64,000 bases of DNA from Dryococelus australis (GCA_029891345.1 CM057009.1:290728966-290792965), one strand, 5' to 3'. Shown: positions 1 to 11,539, counted from the first letter of the stretch. Notes: generated from the letters alone by a model not told the origin. Translations and numbers: made by a program.

Positions 1-1224
1 CGGTCTTACCATCACACAATAACATACAACTCACGTTGATGATGGAGCATACTCCGTCACAATGCTTTTAGGTAGTGGTTCAAGACATGAATGACACTGT
101 AACACCATCTTTTAAAATTCATCTCGAGCTACTAAGAGGTATGTACGTACATATTCCAATTTCTGGAACTGGCAGAGGCAGAAATCATCCACAGTCAATC
201 TTTCAAGTAAGGGCGAAAAATCTCATTTCCAGAAGTGATCTCGTCAGTTAAGCCTTGGTCATTTCTTGCATTCCAGATATCGCACATCCAGTGCCATTTC
301 TGTTTTTTGTAGTAAGTAAAACATGCAGAATTGCATTCGAATGGTGTATAGAGTTTACTGACCTCAAAACCTTCCCTGGTATGCACATACTATGAAGATG
401 TTTTAAAACTCTTGGAAAATTGTATTTTTTAGAGCACCAGCAGCAACATTCTTGTCTATGTTATAACTTTACGTAACGTGCAAGAGACACATAGTTGCGA
501 GTTGTTAGAAAGAGAATTAGACTCTTTGGGAAATGTAGCTTTTGAAACACAGACGACACAGAAAAACACTGGTAGATTTATATTCCTGCAACAGCATTCG
601 GAATACGAATGTGTTTTCGCGATCCAATAACAGATTATTTACAGACATTAGAAATGTATGCATATATTTACTTTAAATAATGAATGTGCAAATTAAGTTA
701 GTATGGGGAATGAGGAGGGTATATTGGGAAAGGACACTCACTTAAGATGAAATGGGGAGCATTTATTCAGCGGATGGATGATATTCGCTGCAAGAAGTGA
801 ATAGGAAAGTGGCACCAGGTTCGAGCGGAATCACAACGACGAAGTTTCCAGACGTGTATTTAGTGGAAAAGGTGCTGAAACGGCATAATGGAAGGACTCA
901 CATCAAGTGCTGGGGTTCCCCTGCCCGCTAGAATTCCTGGGTTGCAGAGGTGGACATCTAGTGGTGAACGCCGAAGAAGATTAATAAACATATATATTTT
1001 ACTGTGTGTACAATACATTTTATGTAAAAAAAAGATATGCTGTTTTATTTCAAAAAACCTTTCCCAATTTATATATAAGAATAAAAAATAATGAATAAAT
1101 TTAAGTACTTTGCAGGAATGGTCAATATCACCATTCTGTACAGGTCTATATCAGGTGGCATAATCGGGTTGTCACACAAAGGTGAGACACAAACTATAAA
1201 ACAAATAACAATACAAAAACATGG
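1..1224. other. AT-rich sequence with no recognised gene
   Basis: Only short ORFs without recognisable domains occur here, including a 67-codon one starting at 888 that ends in low-complexity AT sequence. I see no splice-site-supported exon, RNA gene or clear terminal inverted repeat. Confidence 0.5.
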
Positions 1225-1385
1225 AGGACTGCACCTAGTAAGATGGCTGCCTCCCAACATGGCAGCCTCCAGTAATATATATAAACAAATGATGTACAAA
1301 AAAACTAATATGGCCACCTCCAGTAACATATATAAAGAAATGATGTACTAGAAAAAAAAACAAATTTGGCCACTTCAGTAACTAT
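1225..1385. repeat. Short tandem array, left part
   Basis: Degenerate copies of a unit around GCCTCCAGTAACATATA followed by AAACAAA and an ATGGC motif occur at about 1240-1275, 1310-1340 and 1365-1385. The same unit resumes at 4220-4310, on the other side of the pogo-like element. The simplest reading is one array split by that insertion. Confidence 0.65.
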
Positions 1386-4203
1386 AGGGGGAGGTTGCCT
1401 AAGGCGTACCATTTTTTACATTATTGCTTTAATTTGGGCCAATCTTCAATGTACTGCTGCAGTATTGATTTAGTACATAGCAGCATACATATATACGTAC
1501 ATATCTACATTAACATGTCTAGTTAGCTGAAATAACGACCCAGAAAATTTTTCTTAGTGAAAGACTGCAATTGGTACGATATAGGAAACCAGTATCCAAA
1601 ATCGTACCACCAGTGTCGCAAATCGTACCGCTACAAACAGATATAGTCTAATACTAAATGTTGTCCATGGAAACAGCTATAATGATGTTTTAAGTGTACA
1701 CAAGTACATATTTTACCCTAAATAAAACCAACAAATAATTTACATGCAACACAAATAAAATGTTTCAGGCCTGATTTAACCTCTGTGCAGGTTTCATATA
1801 TCCAGGTGTGACACTGTAAACATTGCATCATATTTTCTACAACATTTTGCTCACATACTGACCAAAACCAATCGTCTTGCACAAGTTCTATGGTTACATT
1901 GGACACGGAGTAGAAGGTGCATTGTTGTCTGGAGTTGTTCTTAAACGCTTGTCTACACATGCAGAACGTCCTTTCTCTTTTTTAGATTTATTATCTACTT
2001 TGCTGGTCGTCTTCCTTCTTCTATCTTTTGCAGCCATCAAATCAAGTTTGTACGGACTGCTTGTCAGTACAACAGCACGTTGAGCTCCCCGCCTTGCTGG
2101 TATGTACACATGTTTGGGGCATGTTGGAATTGGAGAAATGGCTTCAATAGAAACATTCTACTTCGATATCATCTCCTGCTGAGTAGGCCTATCGTTAGGG
2201 CTAATTATTTTACTACGTGTTGGATCGCGATGTTTTCTGTAGGCTTACATGAAGGCGTATCCATCTCATTTTAATCGGAGTGGAATTCATTTTCTTCCAG
2301 ATTTGCAGCTGCTAAAAAGTCGGAATCGTTAAAAATATTACGATCTACCAGCCAGATTTCACAAGCACGAAATCCGTTAATGGTTTTCTGAATAGTTGCT
2401 GCACTTACATTGGCCTCTGCTGAAAGTTAGGTAATCTGATACTGGGTAACACACAAACTGGGATTTGTTCGAAGCCATTTTTAAACTTCCTGGGTGTAGT
2501 AAGTTTCTAATGGCTTGAAGAAGGACATGTCTAGAGGTTGTAGCCGATGAGTTTTGTGGGCAGGCAACTGCAACATTAGGACGGAATTGGCTCTTCCAAG
2601 TTCCAAAGTATCTACATTCTTCGAATGTGTCAAATGACCATCAAAATTTAAGATAACCTTGTTTTTTCGATGTTTGGTTTGATGATAGCAATAAAATGTT
2701 GTAACAATCTAACGAAAAGATCACTGTTAATGTGCCCTGTTCCCTATATGTCAGCAATCCCTCCAAGAGGGGCACCAACCTGCAACTCGTGCACCCTTCT
2801 TAAGCGTTTAAAGATCATCATATGTGGAACATACATTCTCGACGCACTAGTACAACACACTGTTGTTGTATTGACACCTCTTTCCCCACCTGCAATAGCT
2901 TCCACCTGAAGCTTTCCTTTCATAGTCAACACTTTCTGGCATATTTTTTGCACAATGCTGTATCCTGTCTCATCCGCTATGAACACACGAGTAACATCAA
3001 TTTTGTTTTTATCTATAACTCTTTCCATTATATCAATAAATCCTAACACGTTCTTCTTGGGGACCCCTTTGCACGTGCCATAGAAGTGGACTCGGGCTTA
3101 CGTAGCTCTAAATCCTTATGATGGGCTTTAAAGGCATAAACCCATTTCTTCCCTGCCATTTCTGTCAATCTGTTGAAGCTGTGTTTTATTTCATTGCGCT
3201 CTGCAATTTGGAATGCCAACTTACTGACATCTGCGACTGTTGCACCAAACAGAGCGCTCTTCTAATCTTAAAATATGTTCAACGAGTTGTTGCTCTACTT
3301 CGGGCGGAAGGGCGGTGATGCGGCCTATGGCTTTTACGGATTCGTTATCTACAGCATTCTTCCTGGCTAAGTGCCTTTTCAATGTTGGCTTTGGAATGTT
3401 GTATTGTCGACAGCAGTCATTAAAACCCTTGTTCTCACTTCTATACGACTCAAGAGACATTGCCATCTCCATTTCAGTCGAAGCTCCATATTTCTTTTTC
3501 CTAATTCTGTAACTCACAACGGACATGTGTTTTAGTAATCTCTTATATACAGTGATTATTAAATATTTTTGCACATGGTAAATATGGAACTTGGCAAATG
3601 TAAGGCGTGTTCAACTGAAACCCATTGTCCTCGGATGTTGATGTACGACCATGAAGAGAAATGTTCCGTAAACAATGTACAGATTTAATGCGGAACCTAT
3701 ACTGAAGTTTGTAATAAAATGACATCACTGCTTAAAACTATGCAAAAGGTCATTTAGATTTTTAAAAGTTTTTACACATACAGTCAGCAATAAACGGGTT
3801 TCATTGTAACTTGCCTTGTAGTAGTATCCTAAATCGTACTGGTACGATTTGCGAAACTACGACGTGGTACGACTTAGGCAACTCGTCATCAAACAAAACA
3901 AACACATGAAACATAACTTCAAATTGTTTATCGTCAGATATAAATTGTCTTTACATTAATAAATATATTGAAATACTAATTACTTACTTTACAATTTCGT
4001 ACAGGTTTACAACTGAGGTTCAGAAACTACATCCAAAAGTGCAAATGATCATAAACTCCAATAACATCGCTAAACGTGGTTCCACACTTATAATATTATT
4101 TGGACTGCCTGGGAACTACAACAGGCTCTTCTTGCAGCCATAAGAGCGCATTTCCTGAAATACGTTGGTGGTACGATTTAGGAGGTGGCACACTCTCGGC
4201 CAC
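1386..4203 (-). mobile_element. Decayed pogo/Tigger-like DNA transposon, copy 1
   Basis: About 2.8 kb. Imperfect terminal inverted repeats are visible: the left end reads TTGCCTAAGGCGTACCA near 1395-1411, and the right end, reverse complemented, reads GCCACCTCCTAAATCGTACCA near 4167-4190. Further subterminal CGTACCA/TGGTACG motifs lie at about 1600-1630 and 3835-3880, as expected for transposase binding sites. A minus-strand transposase remnant fills the middle. The element interrupts a short tandem array. TA target duplication is plausible (TA at about 1384 and 4204) but the outer ends are not exact. Confidence 0.75.
1718..3574 (-). pseudogene. Pogo/Tigger-type DDE transposase with C-terminal PHD-like finger, inactivated
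   Basis: Read on the minus strand, the order is: a helix-turn-helix of the psq/CENP-B type (about 3500-3380; ends PKPTLKRHLARKNAV), then the DDE_1 catalytic core, then a cysteine-rich tail. First catalytic Asp is in the DETG motif (codon 2974-2972), the second in DGHLTHSKN (2642-2640) and the third in HRLQPLD (2531-2529). The last two are separated by exactly 36 residues, so DD36D. The tail (1845-1745) keeps MQCLQC and the final C-x2-C but has Trp where the first zinc-binding Cys is expected and Tyr where His is expected. The first Asp lies in a different frame from the other two, so at least one frameshift breaks the gene, with stops elsewhere. It would have cut and pasted its own element in the nucleus. 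Confidence 0.8.
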
Positions 4204-4315
4204 TATCTCCTACACAAATATGGCAGCCTCCAGTAACATATAAACAAAGATAGCTATCTCCAGTAGCCTGTAAACAAAGATGGCTGCCTCCAGTAGCATG
4301 TATACAAATGAGGAA
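4204..4315. repeat. Short tandem array, right part
   Basis: Three consecutive units of roughly 31 bp carry variants of GCCTCCAGTAACATATAAAC with an intervening AAAGATGGC. They match the units left of the pogo-like element. Confidence 0.65.
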
Positions 4316-4985
4316 TGAAAAAATCAAGATGGCGGAATGAGATCAGGGGATGGGAGTGGAGGCGAGGGAGTCAGTCATCTGCTGTATTCGAACAGAGGTG
4401 AGTAATTGGTGGTGCGGGGGGAGACCTCTGGAAATGTAAGTTTTTAATAAAATTAAAAAAAAATGGTTTTTGTAAATAACAATTACTTGGTGGAAATTTT
4501 TAGGGGAAACGGGAAATTTCGTGGAAAAAAAGGAAAAAAATGGACTCCGGGGTTAATGACTTTTATATAAACTAATTTTTTAAACGAAGTTTTAAAAAAA
4601 AAATCTTGAGGGAAATTTAGAGGGAAAAAAGGGTAATTTGGAAGGGGAAAAGCGAAAAATGGCCGCCGTGTTTAAGGGTTTGATTTTTTTTTTTTTAACA
4701 TAAAATGTTATAAAAATTATTTTCTTACGATTTTTTAATAAACATTTTTCAATAATGAATTTTTTAAATTAATTTTTAAAACGCTATTTTATTCTCAATG
4801 TATCTCTTATGAAATTTTTTAGATTTTTTTACATATTTCGCAATTTCTCTGGCATTTCAGGTCAGAGGTCACCAGGTCAAGGTCAAGGTCACGGGTCAAA
4901 GGTCAAGGTAAATTACATCCAAGATGGCGGATGGCGATGTAACATGATGGTGGCCGGGCGGCTCCGGCTCTGATTCCCCAATCCC
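4316..4985 (+). repeat. Repeat H, copy 1
   Basis: Starts with a GATGGCGGAATGAG segment, then GACCTCTGGAAATGTAAGTTTT, a long AT-rich poly(A)/poly(T) stretch, an AGGTCA-rich block and a CG-rich end around GATGGTGGCCGGGCGG. The same order of landmarks recurs at 6180-6630, so this is a dispersed or duplicated non-coding repeat. No ORF of note; class unknown. Confidence 0.55.
4859..4910 (+). promoter_or_regulatory. Cluster of AGGTCA-type nuclear-receptor half-sites
   Basis: About 50 bp hold six or seven direct AGGTCA or close variants (for example TCAAGGTCAAGGTCA), spaced 6-9 bp. TCAAGGTCA is the extended half-site known for FTZ-F1/SF-1/ERR-type receptors. Function here is untested; looser versions recur near 6090-6115 and 6490-6560 in the related sequence. 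Confidence 0.45.
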
Positions 4986-5244
4986 TTGGCCGTCAAGCCT
5001 CCCAATCATACTACTAATAACTCATATTTTATGTGTGAAAAGCATTCATAATTACTTTTAAATGGTCTTCACGAATCCATAGTCCAGTAATGGCTAGCAT
5101 TTTTGGCTGTAAACTGAAGGGTCGTGTGCTCGATTCCATGTTCTTCCAAAGACATTTAATAATAAAATTGTGAAGAATAAATAAAAATAACATACGTGAA
5201 TGTGGGAAATAAATATAATTTTATTTGGACGAAACTAATTTTTT

Positions 5245-5935
5245 TTTAAAGTGGGGTACAAACCGAAGGATTGATAGATGTATCGATCGAAGTATTGGGG
5301 TTGATCGGAGAATTTGGGTTGATCGAAGGATTGGAGTGGGTTGCTGTGAATTGTGGAGGAGGATAGCGAAGGATTATTGTTGAGTGCTGTGGATTGTGAA
5401 GAATTACGTAAGATTGGCGTGGTCTGGTATCGATTGGCATGGATTGGTGTGTTTTGGTGTGTAGAATGGCGTGCATAGGTGTGTGGATTGGTGTGTGTAT
5501 TGGTATGAATTGATGTATGGATTCGTAAGGATTGGTGAAGAATGGTGAGTGGATTAGCATGTGCATTGGTATGTGGATTGGTGTGTAGATTGGCGTGTTG
5601 ATTGGTGTGGATCCATGTGTGGATTTGTGTGTGAATTGGCCTGGATTGGTGTGGACTGGTGTGTGGATTGGTAAGGATTTGTTTGTGGTTTCGTTTGTGA
5701 ATTAGTGTGTGGTTTTGTGTGGTTTGGTGTTTACTGGTGGGTGGATTTTTGTGAGGATTTATGAGTGTATTGGAGTGTATTGGTTTTTATTGGTTCGGAT
5801 TGGTGTGCGGATTAGTGTGGATATTAGTGTGGGGATTGGTGTGTTTTGGGGTGGGTTGGTGTTGATTGCTGATCGCAATGCAGATTGTGGTGCGGATTGT
5901 GTTGCTAATTGTGGTGCTGATTAATGGAAAGAATG
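5245..5935 (+). repeat. Degenerate GGATTGGTGTGT minisatellite
   Basis: About 690 bp built from variants of a roughly 12-bp unit, GGATTGGTGTGT, with a strong G/T versus C/A strand asymmetry on the plus strand. Spacing is mostly 10-14 bp and units are heavily diverged. The ORFs spanning it on either strand are repeat translations (for example many His/Thr/Ile/Pro on the minus strand) and not genes. It lies between the two copies of repeat H. Confidence 0.85.
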
Positions 5936-6179
5936 CGAAATTGATCGAAAGATTGAATGAAAAAATTGTTTTAAATTAATTTTTGAAAATATTTTTTTTT
6001 TTTTTTATTCTTTGGATTTTATAAAAACTTTTAGAATTTATGTTTGGGTTCAGAGCTATCCGAAGTCATGGGCATGGGCTTAAGGTCACATATGCGAGGT
6101 CAATGTGATGGTCACCCATATCTAACATGTTGTTCGGAGTCATCAGCGCCACCTAGATGTTGAAAATGTAATCAAATGA

Positions 6180-6630
6180 CAAACGAAAATAAACAAGATG
6201 GCTGCATACGACTGAATGCGCATGGGTGAGGGGTGTGGAGGCCTGTCAACTTTATAACCAGTGAGAATCATTGGTTGTGGATCAGTCGTCTTCTTAACAT
6301 GGTGGTGTGGGAACCTCCAGAAATGTAAGTTTTTTAAAATAAAATTTTAATAACAATTTTAAATAAATTAAAATATTCAGTTTTAATAATTTTTATAAAT
6401 TTATCAGGATTTTTTTAGGTTTGTTTTAGGATGTTATAATTTTTTTGTGGTTTTATAATACCTATGCAATTTTTTTGGAATATTTGGTTTCGAGGTCATC
6501 CAAGGTCACAGGTACATGATCAAGATCAAAGTCGTTGGTTAAGGTGAAAGATCACCAGAATCCAATTAGGTGGTCGGGTGACGTCATAACATGGCGGCCG
6601 GCCGGCGCCTGGTTGTTATCCCAGATCCCG
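6180..6630 (+). repeat. Repeat H, copy 2
   Basis: Shares with copy 1 the series AAGATGGCTGC, GAACCTCCAGAAATGTAAGTTTT, AT-rich filler, an AGGTCA-like block (6491-6560) and a CG-rich terminal segment with ACATGGCGGCCGG. It is shorter in the AT-rich middle. Confidence 0.5.
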
Positions 6631-7712
6631 TTGCGTCCGATTCATCATAATCATTCTAATTCTACTCAAGCAGAGGTTATTTGCTAATTGGCTGTTGACA
6701 CAGTCAAAGCTCAGTCTCCTCCGGCTCGCTCACACGTAATCATGCCACGCGAGTGCTAAGTACATACTATTGGCACAGACGTGTAAATTCAGAATTTCAT
6801 TGACGTGTTGGCTATACATAGCATTATGCACAATCTTGCAGTTGTGAACAGATAATTGATTGCTTGTTGCTTCAGTGTTAGATTATGATTGTGTCTGCAT
6901 TTTATAGTATTTTTATTATAGTCTCATAGTTAGAGACAAGAGGTTTTTCGCGAAAAGATTTACGCCCATGCTATACCCACTTCAATATCCCACGTCCACA
7001 ACTACAACTTTCTTTGATCATTGGCCGCGCGTCTACGCGTCTACGTGAGAAGACGTGTTCTTATTTGATTGGACCAGTCGTAGTAAATTACTCCGATACT
7101 GAACGTCCATGTTTCGCGGACATACACTCATAGTTTTCCAGGTAGTGTCAACTAACAGACAGACCAATAGCATACGTAATACAGTCATAAGCTGATTTGA
7201 ATTCTAACTTGTCTTAAAATGAATCTGCTACAGTTGACTTAATTTTAGGTTAAAAAATCAAATATTTGATTTTATACACATCCATTTCCGTCGTATAACT
7301 AATAACATTCGTGACTGAAATGGGTTATTTAGACAGTCAGGGTAGTTATTATAATCATCTTGTTTGATGTGTGCTTTCTGAAGCATCCAGAAAGGATAAA
7401 TGCCCTTTAATTTCGTTAAAAATTTACCTATAATATGTGCTTTTTAAAACATTCAAATAAGAAAGTCAAGCTAAATATTTTCCAGTGTTGTAAATCATAT
7501 GCTTTCTTCTTTCACATGCAAATAGAACGGTACTTTACTGAGAATTTTGGTCCTACATTTTAATGAACTGTTCACATGGCACAGTCGGGCGAAGTGTTCC
7601 ATTGCAATGTGCTGTAGGTTTATCTGAAGGAAGAAGATATAACGTGTCATTAAACTTCTCCGCGTACAACCGAAGGCACTTGGAACTAATTTCGCTCGTC
7701 AAGTCTCAGTTC
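6631..7712. other. Intergenic, with one MITE-like segment at 6940-7150
   Basis: The 7040-7135 part resembles 56560-56640 in direct orientation (shared AAGACGT, TTGATTGGACCAGT-like, ATTGAACGTC and TTCGCGGGCA-like blocks). It begins with a TTTTTCGCGAAAAGATTT end resembling the termini of the MITE at 28506. The remainder shows no recognisable feature. Confidence 0.4.
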
Positions 7713-7806
7713 AGGAAGCGGAAGTGAACCCAGATTCAGTACTCGCATTCCAATACATTTCTTTCCCCATCATTTTATGGAGAAGTCGAAAACTCTCCTT
7801 AAAATC
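7713..7806 (+). repeat. 94-bp junction repeat X (inverted partner at 31156-31249)
   Basis: Reverse complement of 31156-31249 with a few mismatches, same length on both sides. It ends exactly where the left inverted-repeat arm begins. The partner continues further (to about 31084), so this copy was cut at the arm boundary. Confidence 0.8.
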
Positions 7807-8821
7807 TATGCAATGAGATTGTATTTTTTCCCAAAGCGACAGTACATGAAATTACAAATACAGTCTGTACAATATTTACATCTTTATGTTCAAGATAAAA
7901 ACAATGAAGACGGGATTTCCTATGGGGAGTAATGCATAGGGACGATTTGAGCCGCATGGTGCGCTGGTATCGCAATGGGTAGTATTTTATGCTGGCGCTA
8001 AATTGGGACACTCCGTTTATATTATTGTCAAAATGTATGTGCGTAGTCATATACAGTAAATGTGTGCCCCTACTAAAATATAGATCTTTAATTTATTTTG
8101 TAGCTATTCTTCACAGAAAACCAACTTTGCATCTACATGCAAAATAGTCTAAACAGAATGTGTTTGGTGCTCAGGTAATCATAAACTCCCATTTTTTTCA
8201 AGCTACAAGATGATTTTTAAATGCTAATTTTCCATGAATATTCTTCAAAGGTAAAATGTTAATTTTTGCTTTCATATTCAAGGCAATCTTGCACGTGAAC
8301 ATTTTTTTTATATTCTTTCAATGTTATTTCACTATCATGAAGAACGTTTTTATGTTCATGTGTAATCATTTATATTGATTTGTTAATTTTTAATTCTATA
8401 AAATAAGAAATACCAAATAAAAAAAGTAATTAAATGTATTGCCTTGCTTACGTTTCTTGACCGAGAGCAAATGCCGAATTCAAACCTTTGCCTATCTCTC
8501 AGTTTTAATAATGGCTGATTAATAATTAACATATCTGTGGATTTAGCTATTAAAAAAAAGCTATGCTGCGCACACTGGTGGCAAGCAAGAATCTCTGGTG
8601 GATTTTTACTCAATGGTTATAACAATGAGGTTCACAGAGACGCCAATGTAAAGAGATAACAACCACATTCACTTCTTTAATGAGTACTTATTCAAGGAAT
8701 CGGGAGTTTGTATCGAGTAAGTATTCTAGTATCGGATGGTGGCATCGAGTACTCAAGTATCGGATATCGAGGCTCAAAGTATCAATACTTGCACGGTATC
8801 GATAGTATCGTTCGAACCCTA
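7807..8821 (-). mobile_element. hAT-like element, truncated copy in left arm
   Basis: One terminus is intact: TAGGGTTCGAACGATAC read on the minus strand from 8821, with the adjoining 8-bp target sequence CTCACAAC (8822-8829), the complement of the GTTGTGAG flanking the right-arm copy. Subterminal GTATCGATA-type motifs follow. The other terminus is missing because the arm stops at 7807. No transposase motifs seen. Confidence 0.8.
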
Positions 8822-8829
8822 CTCACAAC

Positions 8830-10684
8830 ACGAAAATGATCGGAAGAGTGGTTTGGTGTCTCAGTTCTAAAATGTCCGGATATCACGAAAGACGAACATT
8901 TTTCATTTCCTTGTAATCGTACGTTATCAAATTAAAGAGTATTGTTCATTGTTACTGAATACGTGCGCTTTTGACTTTTGCATGATATTTAATTTACTAA
9001 TATAGCGTACAACTGTTATACGAAATACAACAGTAATAGGTTTTACTGAATAACATCGTGTAGTATTCATACGTAGCTAACATTATTTTATTCACAAACA
9101 GAGTAATCATTTTTGACGTAATATCTACATCTTTTACAGTCTCCTGCTCGATGTTTCTCAAGATTATTTCTTAAGGAGTGATCCAGTCTTAATTTAAAAC
9201 ACACACACTCTCTATCTCTCTTTCGCTTTCTCTCTCTTTTTCTTCATTAACTATTGCCACAGCAGGAATTTGTGAGGAAAAAAAAACAACAAATGCGAAG
9301 TCTCTGCGCACCTTAGTGGATGAACAATGGAAAGTGTGTCTCCAATAAGAAGGCACATTTTGCGAGCCAGATGAGAATAGGAGGATAGACTCATACATGC
9401 CGGAGTGTTGCTAGCCGTGAAAATGGCAGCACTGGCCGAACCCAGGCCTTTTGAAGTCTACGACCGATTTCTTGTAAAAACATTCTAAAATGTAAATAAT
9501 CATTTCGGAGAAATTTCGGAAAACAATTGGTAAAAATTAACCATATATCTCCGTAAAATTACAATACGTTGCCGTTTCAATAACGGACTTTTCGCATATC
9601 TTACAGAAATTTCCGTAAATTCACGTCATCTCTGCGCAAAATTGTTAATTAGTTTGTTTGTACTTCTGATTTATAAAAAGAGATTGAAGAAATTATTTTT
9701 AAATTTCATTATAAGTGTGTTTCAATGTGTATTGAATACATGTGAAAAGTTAAAAATTTTTATACTGAAGTGAGAATTAAGACGAATGGATAAGTCCAGA
9801 TTCCGCAAAAATAACCACTTACAACAATCTTACAACAGTGTCATAAATTTATTTTTCATTTCTACGAACGCGTTAACAAAATAAATTTTTTATTTTACAG
9901 TTCTGTTTGAGTTTGTTAGTTAATGCTAACTCAAAATGAAAAAGGATTTTTCTGAACACCTAATAAATAGAGTTAACATTTATTTTGCTATTTCAAAACA
10001 ACTATTGTTAAATTAAACACATCACTTTTGAAGTAACTATTGCGTTCTTTAGACTCTGGCCAATTATTTATGTTAATATATTTGTTTGAATCGAACGTAC
10101 GTTTTGCAGTCTTTGCAGTATTTTGAAATGTTTATTACTGTCTACTAATTATCTATTTGAATTCTGCACAAATAATATATTTGTTTATAAAATTCTATGC
10201 ACTCACTCCTTTATAAAACCATTTGCTTAAATCAGCAATATGCTTGCTCAACTTTTTTGGCATTGTTCATTTAACCGTTTGGAATACGTGAAACTGAACA
10301 ACGAACTTTGTTGGTAGCGAACGAGAATCATACAATCATGACGGGCGAAGATGAACGCTGCTTCTTTTGTGACTTTTTTTTTTATTTAACACCAGTTTTT
10401 AAGGTATGTAAGTTTTGTTTTTATTTTACGTTTAGCTGTTGTCAATATGGATTAATTTAAGTAATGTGACATAATGTTTGAAAGCAATAACGCCCACTCA
10501 GGTGTCGAATGTTGGTGCTATCCCGCCTAGGTTATAAAAGCTACACGCTCGTTGTATGTTTCTGTTGAGGTTATGTTACCCCCTATTGTAGTTATGTTGC
10601 GCCGACTTGTTAATTATTTCATTAATAGCAATGATTAGAAAATTTGTTGATCAAAGGAAAAACTGCAAGTAATACTTTTACGTA
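8830..10684. other. Unassigned part of left arm
   Basis: AT-rich, with a CT-rich microsatellite at 9200-9245 and short ORFs whose reading is not conserved in any meaningful way between the arms. No gene recognised. The matching interval in the right arm is about 36200-38065. Confidence 0.5.
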
Positions 10685-10984
10685 GGGGTAGAGAAATTTT
10701 GCGAAAAGATTTCAAGACAAGTTATATTTCAATACCTTGTAGGGTCATTTACTTATCTTGATTGGCTTAATTTCTCTTTTTTTAGAAGTGTTAACTGTTT
10801 ATACACGAATCGTCTAGGAGCCATTTCGATGTTTCCGAATTCTGAGTGGCCGGGTGAAATATGAAAACGTCTTCTCAAGCAGACAGCAACTAATGACAAT
10901 AGACAAACTGCTGTTGGGTGTTTATAGTACTGAAGTCTACACTGTAGACATATTTTGTTTTTTGCGAGAAACAACTAACTCTAT
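10685..10984 (+). repeat. MITE-like segment with TTTTGCGAAAAGAT end
   Basis: Starts GTAGGGGTAGAGAAATTTTGCGAAAAG and ends near TTTTTTGCGAGAAACAAC. The ends are imperfectly inverted and resemble the 28506-28792 element. The 73-codon minus-strand ORF inside (10974-10753) is also open in the right arm but shows no domain and I do not call it a gene. Confidence 0.4.
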
Positions 10985-11239
10985 TTATAAGTAGCCACCT
11001 GAAAAATTCGCGAGTTCATTGACCTTCACAATTGACTCTACAGTCTTATGTACAAATATGCCTATAGCAACTCCACATTGGGTGTCTGCTGTCACAGTGG
11101 AAGGCGACAATTGGACAACGTTCTCCAGGAGGTGTCAAAAATCGTGTGGATCAATGTCTAAAGTTATAATAATGCATGTATTTTGAATTCTAGCTTGTGC
11201 CAAAATGAATCCGCGAATTATTCAGGTCTCCACTTATAA
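10985..11239 (+). mobile_element. MITE family 1, copy in left arm
   Basis: A 255-bp element with terminal inverted repeats: left TTATAAGTAGCCACCTG, right (reverse complemented) TTATAAGTGGAGACCTG, followed inward by GAAAAATTCGCG on both sides. The interior carries the family landmarks ACAGTCTTATGTACAAATATG, GTCTGCTGTCACAGTGG and CTCCAGGAGGTGTCAA. No coding capacity. At least five other loci in the window carry it. Confidence 0.85.
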
Positions 11240-11539
11240 CGATTTTTACTATAGTGTTCTACATATACAAATCCCTTTGAATGTTAAAGAAAAGCCCCGT
11301 TTTTTTAAACAACAAAATTATTTTATTGAAAAAATCTATCATAGTAGTCAAGCCAATCAATTTCATTGTTGTTTCAACACAAACATATGTTTGTTCAACA
11401 AAATTATTTGGTTTGAAGTTATTCTTGTAATCAAGACAAATAACAGAATGATTGTTTTAACACACACATAAATTTGACTTAAAAAAATTAAATTATTCTG
11501 CCAAGCAAGTCAACTGACTTGATTCAACCGTGTGTATCA
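11240..11539. other. AT-rich unassigned sequence in left arm
   Basis: An 88-codon ORF (11205-11471) begins in the MITE and is AT-biased. Its counterpart in the right arm is open too, but recent duplication explains that. No domain recognised. Confidence 0.4.

Noticed and set aside
5246..5566. 106-codon minus-strand ORF rich in His, Pro, Thr and Ile
   Set aside because: It lies wholly within the 12-bp minisatellite and reflects its unit.
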